Below are positions 1-9,100 of a DNA stretch of 64,000 nucleotides, piece after piece. Made by a program: the position numbers and the translations under genes. Where the stretch lies: positions 151,906-215,905 of the forward strand of contig CANNZV010000919.1 of assembly GCA_947561585.1 (NCBI GenBank). Reading direction: 5' to 3'. The notes beneath the pieces are model-generated. The model saw nothing but the letters and a program-made list of their open reading frames with translations, did no database searches and was not told where the DNA came from. This stretch comes from Caprella mutica. Taxonomy: Eukaryota > Arthropoda > Malacostraca > Amphipoda > Caprellidae. The stretch's first letter is position 1, and each line of letters starts with the position of its first letter.

Positions 1-116
1 TCGTGAGATTGGTGTGCTTTTGCCGCTTGTTGAGCTAATTTTTGATAAGATTGTCTAAAAGTAGGCAATCTTAAATCCGTGGTACTCCGTATAATTTGTT
101 GATGTTGTTGAACATT
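1..116 (-). CDS. istB: IstB-like transposition ATPase, N-terminal fragment at window edge
   Basis: This is the first part of the IS21 helper ATPase, cut by the window start. The 38 codons shown run from the ATG that I prefer as start (MNVQQHQQII); a GTG start 48 bp further upstream is also open. It is identical to the beginning of the complete copy at 48201-48953. IstB loads the IstA transposase on target DNA. The P-loop is not in this fragment. Confidence 0.85.
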
Positions 117-200
117 CATCTGAACTGATTTAAACTGATTAATTAAATGTGTCTTTTTAAAAAACACGAGCTAATCTAGACGTGTAAAAATGTAAACTAC

Positions 201-202
201 AC

Positions 203-230
<28 letters not shown>
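201..230. repeat. (TTG)10 trinucleotide tract between istA and istB (copy 1)
   Basis: Ten TTG units (CAA on the coding strand) lie in the 128 bp between the istA stop and the preferred istB ATG. The same ten units occur in copy 2 at 49038-49067. Equal length in both copies points to recent duplication of the IS. Confidence 0.9.
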
Positions 231-233
<3 letters not shown>

Positions 234-244
234 TAAAATAGAAC

Positions 245-1837
245 TTAGCACTCGCTACGCTCGATAAGTGCCTGAATAGCAGTCAATTGGGCATCAGCTT
301 GCTGTTGAATTTGCATGGCCATGGGCGATGGCAAGGTACTTTTAGTGACTGGCGACTTATTGGCTGGCGACTTCGGCATCTGTAATACTATTTTGATTTT
401 GTCTGGACATGGTTCTTGATGCGGACAAATTGTTAAACACTGTTTGACCGCTTGCCGTAATTGCTTCCATTGATAGCCCTTGTCTTGCACAAAAAGCAGT
501 AATTCAATGAATGCTTTAGGGCGAGTTTTGAAGTGGGTAAAAAACAATTCTTGCAACTGTTTGTCCGCTTGCTGAAAACTCTCTGCTCCAGTTAATGCCC
601 CTGGTTTGATAAGTAAAGTGCGCAGATAATGGTCTAAGTGCATGTAAAATTGGTCGCGAGTATGCCGCCGTTCATGACGAGCAATTAATTCATTTTTTTG
701 ATTGTAAATCTGCAAATGTGCTGGATATATTTTGACCTGTACCCTTTTAGGCAAACAGGTTTCAGGCACCGAATAATAGTTGGTATCCACTCGGATGCAG
801 GCGTATTTATCAACGCGTAAAGTCCGCAAAATTCCAGCATCAAATGGCGTAGTTGGGATTGGTTTTAAATATGGAAATTCCTCTTCAAATCGAGCTTGAA
901 TAGATTGACTCTGCCCTTTGGAAGGCAGCTCATTAAGTTGAATAATCATTTGTAAAAGGTGTTGGTCTGCTTGGTGGAGGCTGGCAAATTTGTCCTTAAT
1001 ACAGAAGGCTTTACGTCGAACATATTCTACACTACGCTCCACAAATCCTTTTTCATTGCCTTTGCGAGCATTGCAAAATCGGTGGTTAAACTGGTAATAA
1101 GTGCTGAGTTTTAACAAGTCTTCCGTCGCTTCTTTGTCTGCATTTTTGATGGCAAATTTAGCTACTGCCACTCGCATATTATCATAAACAACTTGCGCGG
1201 CTACCCCACGACTAAAAGAAAAATAACAGGCATGAGCGTGTAAAAAACTGCTCATATCCTGGCGATGAAACAATTTTGCCCAACGATGATTGCTATAACA
1301 GGAGGTAAAAACAGCTAATAACAAGCGTTTTTCTACTCCATTGATGGTCAAACGTACTTCGCCCCAATCAAATTCGACGGCTTGACCAGGCTGGTAATGC
1401 TGACGTATATAAACTTCGCGGGGGCGGTCTTTGCGCGACCGGACGTAATTACAAACCGTGGTGTAACCGATGGTATGTCCTTTTTCTAGCAAGGCAGTAT
1501 GAATATCCACTGCTTTCATTTGCTGTTTTTTGCGTCCGCTTTGTCTTTTTAGCGCATTTTGTGCTAGATAAGCATCTATTTGTTGCTGTATTTCTACTGT
1601 TAAAGCTCGTTTGCTTCGTTTGGACGAATCGTAAACTGGAGCAAGTACGACACCACTATTAGGAACTTCGTCATTGGTAGTACCAAGAGCATTAGTAGTT
1701 GTTTCGGTTTTATACCGTTGTAATACATTAAAAACGGTACTGCGCGATAAGCCTAATTCTTGGGCTATGCTGCGTTGGGATTTCCCTTGTCGGTGATATC
1801 CCAAAATGATTTGTTGTTTGTCGACCATACTTATCAT
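245..1837 (-). CDS. istA: IS21-family transposase IstA (copy 1)
   Basis: This DDE integrase catalyses cut-and-paste movement of the IS. Its 530 residues begin with a Hin/resolvase-like helix-turn-helix (about residues 8-42, with SQRSIAQELGLSRSTV). A DNA-binding linker follows, then an rve-type catalytic core. D157 in VEFDWG, D219 in YDNMR and E267 in NEKGFVE fit the DDE triad. The C-terminal half resembles the Mu-like extension of IS21 transposases. The translated protein is the same as that at 49082-50674. It is followed on the same strand by a (CAA)10 tract and istB. Length is normal for the family (about 500 aa) and no break is seen. Confidence 0.95.
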   Translation of the reverse strand: MISMVDKQQIILGYHRQGKSQRSIAQELGLSRSTVFNVLQRYKTETTTNALGTTNDEVPNSGVVLAPVYDSSKRSKRALTVEIQQQIDAYLAQNALKRQSGRKKQQMKAVDIHTALLEKGHTIGYTTVCNYVRSRKDRPREVYIRQHYQPGQAVEFDWGEVRLTINGVEKRLLLAVFTSCYSNHRWAKLFHRQDMSSFLHAHACYFSFSRGVAAQVVYDNMRVAVAKFAIKNADKEATEDLLKLSTYYQFNHRFCNARKGNEKGFVERSVEYVRRKAFCIKDKFASLHQADQHLLQMIIQLNELPSKGQSQSIQARFEEEFPYLKPIPTTPFDAGILRTLRVDKYACIRVDTNYYSVPETCLPKRVQVKIYPAHLQIYNQKNELIARHERRHTRDQFYMHLDHYLRTLLIKPGALTGAESFQQADKQLQELFFTHFKTRPKAFIELLLFVQDKGYQWKQLRQAVKQCLTICPHQEPCPDKIKIVLQMPKSPANKSPVTKSTLPSPMAMQIQQQADAQLTAIQALIERSEC

Positions 1838-1928
1838 GTTTGAGTATCGCGATTATCCGCGATACTGCCTCAATAAGTGGCCCACTTTTCAACTGTAATT
1901 GTGGCCCATTTTTCAGTTGTAATCTACA

Positions 1929-2202
1929 CATTTTTTCTAAAGCGGCATCAAATGCAGCATTTCCTGTTGATTTAAAACTTTTTTTTATAAATTGTGGCTT
2001 TAATCAATTAGCAAGATTGCTCCTGCGAAGATAGCCTTTTTTGGTTGCTCCGTAGGAGCTTTGTTCAACAATGGCTACAACGTCCATCCATCCCATTCGG
2101 TCGGCACGGCGTGTAGCCGGGGACGTTCCATACCAGCAAAAAAAGAGAAAAGACATATCGAAAAAATTGGCTATTTTTGTGGTAGAATTAAATAGCAATA
2201 AA
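1929..2202. other. Intergenic region between IS21 end and nuclease gene
   Basis: No gene is supported here. An imperfect palindrome with AACGTCC at 2079-2085 and GGACGTT at 2121-2127 encloses a GC-richer stretch unlike its AT-rich surroundings. It could be read as coding in frame with the next gene, but that translation looks like repeat DNA rather than protein. Confidence 0.5.
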
Positions 2203-3036
2203 ATGGAAAATAAGAAAGAAAAATATATTAATCCTCTTACAGATTTTGGGTTCAAAAAATTATTTGGAACAGAACCAAATAAATCCTTACTAATCGATTT
2301 CTTAAATCAAATTCTCCCAGACCAAAAAATAAAGGACTTGACTTATTCATCGGGCGAAAAACAAGGATTAACAGAATTCGACAGAAAAGCTATTTTCGAT
2401 TTGTATTGTGTCGGAGATAACGGAGAGCGGTTTATTGTAGAGATGCAGAAAGCTAAACAAAAGTACTTTAAAGATAGAAGTCTTTTCTATGCTTCTTTCC
2501 CTATCCAAGAACAAAGCAAAAAAAATAAATGGAATTATAAATTAGACCCAATTTATTCTGTTGGTATTTTGGATTTCATCTTTGATGACCAAGAAGAAAA
2601 AAAAGAACTTTTACATATTGTTGAACTAAAAGACCAACAAAATGAAGTCTTCTACGACAAATTGAAATTCGTTTATGTAGAACTCCCAAAATTTAAGAAA
2701 AAGGAGAAAGATTTAAAAACGCACTTCGACAAATGGATGTATGTTTTTACTCACCTTTCGGAATTACAAGACCGTCCCAAAAAATTGCAAGACAGAATTT
2801 TTGATAAATTATTTAAAGCTGCGGAAATCGCAAAATTTTCACCTGAAGAGAGAGAGGCATACGAAGAAAGTTTGAAATATTACAGAGATATTCAAAATGT
2901 AGTTGATACTTCAAAGGAAGAAGGTAAAGAAGAAAGAAGTCTTGAAATAGCAAAAAATCTTAAATTAAGCGGTATTTCTATTGATATTATTGTACAAACA
3001 ACTGGTATTTCAAAAGAAGAAATTGAAAAATTATAG
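2203..3036 (+). CDS. Rpn-family / PDDEXK_2 nuclease (putative transposase-like)
   Basis: This 277-aa protein opens with the family signature INPLTDFGFKKLFGTE (about residues 8-23). That is typical of the Rpn recombination-promoting nucleases, also annotated as PD-(D/E)XK transposase family proteins. The nuclease core is visible as D in AIFDLYC and E-x-Q in FIVEMQKAKQ. The C-terminus is charged and ends in a short helical motif (GISIDIIVQTTGISKEEIEKL). I start at the ATG at 2203. The frame is open to 2071, but that upstream part is repeat DNA. Family members cut DNA and promote RecA-independent recombination; some have been linked to phage defence. It sits next to an IS and is itself probably mobile or horizontally acquired. 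Confidence 0.85.
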   Translation: MENKKEKYINPLTDFGFKKLFGTEPNKSLLIDFLNQILPDQKIKDLTYSSGEKQGLTEFDRKAIFDLYCVGDNGERFIVEMQKAKQKYFKDRSLFYASFPIQEQSKKNKWNYKLDPIYSVGILDFIFDDQEEKKELLHIVELKDQQNEVFYDKLKFVYVELPKFKKKEKDLKTHFDKWMYVFTHLSELQDRPKKLQDRIFDKLFKAAEIAKFSPEEREAYEESLKYYRDIQNVVDTSKEEGKEERSLEIAKNLKLSGISIDIIVQTTGISKEEIEKL

Positions 3037-3060
3037 AAAGAAGCCGGTATGGAACATTAA

Positions 3061-3096
3061 GGGCTAATCGTCGTGGCGAAGCCCGACGATTAGCCC
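3061..3096. terminator. Hairpin downstream of the Rpn-family gene
   Basis: A perfect 13-bp stem (GGGCTAATCGTCG / CGACGATTAGCCC) with a 10-nt loop begins 24 bp after the nuclease stop codon. There is no strong T-tract, so it may be a repeat hairpin rather than a classical terminator. Confidence 0.5.
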
Positions 3097-3193
3097 TTGT
3101 TGAACGAGGCGGGTTGGCGGATATTTATGGACATTCGATTGATAAAAGATGGAAAGTTAAAGCTCTCAACCCGACAGCTAAGAAAAACTTGAT

Positions 3194-6100
3194 TTACCGC
3201 ACCAAAGTCACATCCCCTTTATACAATTCTACACGCCCATCCACAAACTCCACGAGCGCATAATAGATGAAAACAGCTGGTTTTAAAGTCTGTCCACGCA
3301 AGGTGCCATCCCAAGCATGCGCTGGGTCATTGGGCTGAAAATCATATTGCGAAAAAACCGACTCGCCCCAGCGGTCAAAAATCTGAAATGTCTGTATGTT
3401 TCGGATAGAAGTGTTGTCTGCAAATGGATAAAATAGGTCATTATTGCCATCGGTATTGGGCGAGAAAGCCGTCGGGAAAAAGATAGCACGTTCTTTTTCT
3501 ACGACTAAGGTAATTTCATCCGTCGCGGTGCAGCCATCTATGCTTGTCACTAACACCGTATAAGTCGTTGTTTCTGTTGGAAATGCCGTTGGCGTGAGAC
3601 AATCTGAGCAGCTTAGACTATCCGCTGGCGTCCAAGCAATGGTCGCTATTTCTTCTTCTGGAAAAGTGATTTGTGCATTCAATTGATAACTATCGCCTAA
3701 CTGCAAAGTCGCTTGTGTTTCCACGAAAACTTGTAGTTCTTCTTGCTGATTTATTTGTGCGGCATTTATGGCTTCACAACCATTAATATCTTGTACAATT
3801 AAGTCGTAATTCCCAGCAAATAAACTGCTGTAAGTCGCCGTCGTTTGGAAATTTTCACCGCCATCAATGGAATAGGTATAAGGCGCAGTTCCGCCGACTA
3901 TATCTCCGAATAAAATACTACCTGTTTCGGTCTGACAATTCGGCTGCAAGGTCTCTACCAAAAAGCTTTCTACTGTATTTTGTGTAATCGTCACATCATC
4001 CGAAGCAGCACAGCCATTTGCGTTATCTATGACGTTTAAAAGGTAGTTACCAGCCGCATTTATTTCGGGATTTAGGGTGTTTGCTCCGCTAATGATTTGC
4101 CCGTCTGTTGTTGTCCATTCGTAGTTCAAATTGCCGCTGCCCGTTGCTGTGCCAGCAAGGTTGCTTGGGTCGTCGGTACAATCTAGTTCTTGTGTCATCC
4201 CCGCAGAAACTACAGGAGGCGTAACATCCTCATTTACAATGACTTGCGTGTCATCTTCACAGCCATTTTGAGTATTAATAATGGTCAAAACATAAGTTCC
4301 CGCAGCGTCAATAGTTGGTGTTAAAGTCGTTGCATTTGCCACAATATTACCGCCAGTAGTCGTCCAGTTAATATCGTAATTTAAGCCATTATTCGAGCCA
4401 TTGGCATTGAGGTTGGTTTCGGTCAATGCACAAGTTAATAGTTCCGGCAAAGCCGTTACTAAAACAGGCGGCGTGACGTCTTCTAAGACTTCCACTAGGT
4501 CTGTTTGCGTACAGCCATTTTCGGTATTGGTCACTTCTATTTGATACGTACCGGCGGCGTTAATAGTGGGCATTAAAGTCGTTGCATTGGCTTGAATAGT
4601 ACCGTCTATAGTTGTCCATTCATAGCTAAAATTCATGCCTTGACTAGAGTTTTCGCCGTTGAGCATTGCCGATGTTGTTACGCAAGTTAAAGTCGTTTCC
4701 TCGCCGGCTACTGCGGTCGGTAATTCAACATCTTCCAAGACCTCCATCATTGCTATATTGGTACAACCATTTTCCGTATTCGTGACTTCTATTTGGTAAT
4801 CGCCGGCGGCATCAATCGTTGGTGTTGGCGTAGTTGCTCCGCTAATAATCGTGCCGTTGCTCGTCGTCCATAAGTAATCAAAATTTGCGCCCACAGAAGA
4901 AGCATTTCCATCTAATAAAAGTGTTTCGGTGACACAAGTTAAGACATCGGGCGTAGCAATTACAGCCGTTGGCAAAACAGTGTTTTCGGCTATCGTAATG
5001 TTCTCGGTCGCCGTACAACCTGTTTCGGTATTTGTGGTCAATAATTGATACGTTCCGATGGTATTAATTTCGGGCGTTAAAGTGCTTTCGCCATTGGCAA
5101 TGTTTCCGTCATTCGTTGTCCATTCGTAGCTATAAATATTTTCTGAATTAATATTAATCGCTTCTAAATTTAAAGCCAAAACCACACAAGTCAAGTCGCT
5201 CGCAGGTTCAATAATTACGGTAGGCGGGGCAATATCTTCTTCAATAGTAATGCTCGTAAAACTCTCGCAATTATTCGCAGTATTGACCACTTGCAGCGTG
5301 TAAATTCCGGGCGCATCAATGCTTGGTGTTAAGCCATTTGTACCGTTTATGAAATTACCATTAGCGGTCGTCCAAGTGTATTCGATAGCTGCACTTTGGC
5401 TAGAGTTTTCTGCGTTTAATTGAATTTGATTGGTATTACAAGTAAGCATTTCTGCGGGCATAATTTCAGCGATTGGCGCATTCATATCTTGCGTGATTTC
5501 AACCTCGTCGGTATCGGTGCAAGCATTGTCAGTGTTGGTGACGGTGAGCGTATAAATTCCGGCTGCATTAATGCTTGGTGTAAGTGTATTTTCATCCGCC
5601 AAAATATTGCCGCCTGTCGTAGTCCAAGCATAGCTTATATTATTGCCTAAATCCGAGTTACTTCCATCCAAATTACTGGTTAAAACACCACACATTAGTT
5701 GAAAACCTGCGCCCGCATTTGCCGAAGGCGGCACGATGTCTTGCGTGATAGTTACGTTGGCATTTGCACTACAATTATTGCTGGTATTTGTCACTGCTAA
5801 AGTGTAGGTTCCCGGCGCATTTATCGTTGGATTTAAAGTCGTTTCGTCTGCGATAATTGTGCCGTCGTTTGTCGTCCATTCATAGGTGAATTCCATGCCT
5901 AGATTAGCCGTTCCATTGAGTGCTAATTCCGTAGTAGCACAAGTCAATTCTGCCGTCAAACCCGCGTCAACGCTAGGCAAATCGGTATTGGCAGTAATTT
6001 CGACAATAGACGTAGCCGAACAACCACTTTCCGTATTTAATACGGTTAATTCATACATACCAGCCGCATCTACGCTCGGATTTTGGTCGGTTGTATTGGT

Positions 6101-9100
6101 GATGATATTACCGTCAATTGTCGTCCATTCATAGCTCATATTTGCGCCAGTAGAAGTATTCGTTCCTCCTACGGTTAAGCTGCTTGTATTACAGCCTAAT
6201 TCCATCATTTCACCGGCATCAGCGACAGGTGTTGAGAAGTTTTCGAGAATGTTTACTTCGTCGCTTGCTTGGCAGTTATTATTCGTATTGGTTATCGTTA
6301 AAAAGTATGTTCCGAGTGCGTCAATTTCAGGGTTCATTTCGTCGGTATTACCGATGATATTACCGCCTATTGTTGTCCATTCATAGATAAAATTATCGCC
6401 CAAAGAAGACCCTGTTGAGTTTAAATCTAACTGCGGATTAAAGCAATTCAAAGTCGCCTCCTCCCCTGCTTCTGCTATCGGCAAAACACTGTCTTCCGCT
6501 ACGACTACCGAAGTGACACTTTCGCAATTATTATTGGTGTCAATAATGGTTAATGTATAAGTACCTGCTGCGTCTACGGTTGGCATTAGCGTGTTTTCAT
6601 TGGCGGAAATATTGCCGTCTATAGTCGTCCAAGTAAAGTCGTAATTCGTGCCTTCGGAAGAGTTGCTCGCGTCGATTAAAACGGTATTGATTGTACAATT
6701 TAAAGTGTCCATTGCACTTGCTTCTGCTATTGGCAAATTGCTGTCTTGCGCCACGACTACGGTGTCGGTTGCCGTACAGCCATTGAGCGCATTTGTGACT
6801 TCTATTTGATAGGTTCCTGCGGAATTTACTTCTAAATCTAAGCTCGTTTCCCCTGCTAAAATATTGCCATTAATAGTCGTCCAAACATAGCTATAATCGC
6901 TGCCTTGGTCAGAGTTTTCGCCGGATAAAAAGACGGAAGCGGTGTTGCAATCTAAAAGATTTCCTGCGCCAGCATCGGCTACTGGAGGTGTGATATTTTC
7001 GTTGACTTCTATGCTTGCGGTTTCGGTACAACCATTCGATGTATTGGTGATTAACAAGTCATATTCGCCTGTACTTATGACCGTAGGCATGAGTGTATTT
7101 TCGCCGGCGGCAATGTCTCCATTTGTACTTGACCATTGATAAGTATAATCATTTCCTGTGGAAGAATTGGTCGCATTTAAGGCAATAGTATCGGTCATAC
7201 AAGTCAGCATTTCGGCTGGCGCAATGTCAATATTAGGTGCAGTATTATCCGCAATAACGGTGACCATATCGCTGGCAGTACAGCCATTTTCGCTATCAAT
7301 AATCGTTAAAACATAAGTTCCAATGGCATCAATAGTTGGGCTTGGAGAAGTTTCACCTGCGCTAATATTTCCATCGTCGGTTGTCCATTGATAGCTGTAA
7401 TTTGCGCCTGTGCTAGAGTTGTCGCTATTTAGATTTAAAGCAGAAATAATACAATCTAGAGTATCATTTACCGTGGCATTTACCAAAGGGATGGTGTCGT
7501 TTATTTCTACCAAAATGCTTGCAAAAGAAGTACAATTAGTGGCAGTATTCGTTACTTCAATTTGATACGTTCCAGCCGCATCAATAGTTGGATTTAAATC
7601 ATTTTCACCGGAGACAATATTGCCGTCCATCGTTGTCCAAATATAGCTAATATCTGCCCCTATTGCTGAGCCATCGCCTTCTAAAATTAAGGTCGTGTTA
7701 TTGCAATTTAATTCATCGGGCGTAGCCGCGAAAGCTGCTGGCAAATCGGCGTTTCCAGTCACGGTAACGGAGGCAAAATTGGAGCAACCTGTCGCATTAT
7801 TTGTCACTTCTAATTGATAAGTACCGGCAGTATTAATCGTTGGGCTTAAAGTCGTTTCATCCGAGACGATTGTACCGTCTATTGTTGTCCATTCGTAAGC
7901 AAAATCCGCGCCTTCACTTGAGCCATTACCTTCCAAAACAATGCTCGTCGTGGCACAATCAAAATCGCTTGGACTTAGTGCAATTGCCTCCGGCAAATCA
8001 GCGTTTCCGCCGACGGTTACGACTTCTATTGCAGAACAACCATTGGTATTATTTATCACTTCTAATTGATACGTGCCGGGCGCATTTATGGTTGGATTTA
8101 AAGTCAGTTCATCGGACATGATATTGCCATCAATAGTCGTCCAAACATAGCTAAAATCATTGCCTTCACTCGAACCTATTCCATCCAAAACTACACTCGT
8201 CGTGGCACAGTCTAAATCATTTGGCGAAGCCGCAAAAGCATCGGGCAAAATAGCGTTATTAGCGACCGTAACACTTGCAAAAGACGAGCAGTTATTGACA
8301 TTATTAATCACTTCGATTTGGTAAGTCCCGGCGGCGTCAATAGTTGGGCTAATCGTCGTTGCTCCGGCAGTAATGTTACCATCTGTAGTTGTCCAAATAT
8401 AGCTGTAATCATTACCAGCGCTTGAGCCATTTCCGCTCAATAATGTGCTGATTACTATACAATCCAAATCAAGCGGTGCAGTAGCTATCGCAATAGGTAT
8501 ATCTGCGTTTCCGGTCACCGTAACCGAGGCTGTAGAAGAGCAGCCTGTCGTATTATTTATCACCTCTAATTGATAAGTACCGGCGGCATTAACCGTTGGG
8601 GATAAAGTGCCTATATCTGCTATGATATTGCCGTCGGTAGTTGTCCAAATATAAGTAAATTCATTGCCTTGGCTAGAGCCAAAACCATTTATTTGTAAAC
8701 TCGAATTATTACAATCTATTGTTCCTATAACATTTGCCGAAGCTATTGGTAAATCGGCGTTTCCAGTCACGCTAACGGAAGCAAAATTGGAGCAGCCTGT
8801 CGTATTATTTATCACCTCTAATTGATAAGTACCGGCGGCATTAACCGTTGGGGATAAAGTGCCTATATCTGCTATGATATTGCCGTCGGTAGTTGTCCAA
8901 ATATAAGTAAATTCATTGCCTTGGCTAGAGCCAAAACCATTTATTTGCAAACTCGAATTATTACAATCTATTGTTCCTATAACATTTGCCGAAGCTATTG
9001 GCAAATCGGCGTTTCCAGTCACGCTAACGGAAGCAAAATTGGAGCAGCCTGTCGTATTATTTATCACCTCTAATTGATAAGTACCGGCGGCATTAACCGT

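Larger units (their letters stand above)
1..1928 (-). mobile_element. IS21-family insertion sequence, partial (copy 1)
   Basis: The segment matches 48838-50765 with a constant offset of 48837, with no difference seen by eye, so it is a second copy of the IS at 48125-50765. It holds the start of istB (minus strand) and all of istA. The right end is at 1928, where the two copies stop matching (CTACA followed by C here and by A in copy 2). The other end lies outside the window, so the target duplication cannot be checked. Confidence 0.93.

Noticed and set aside
2071..2202. N-terminal extension of the Rpn-family protein
   Set aside because: The extra 44 codons come from palindromic repeat DNA; the family signature starts a few residues after the ATG at 2203.
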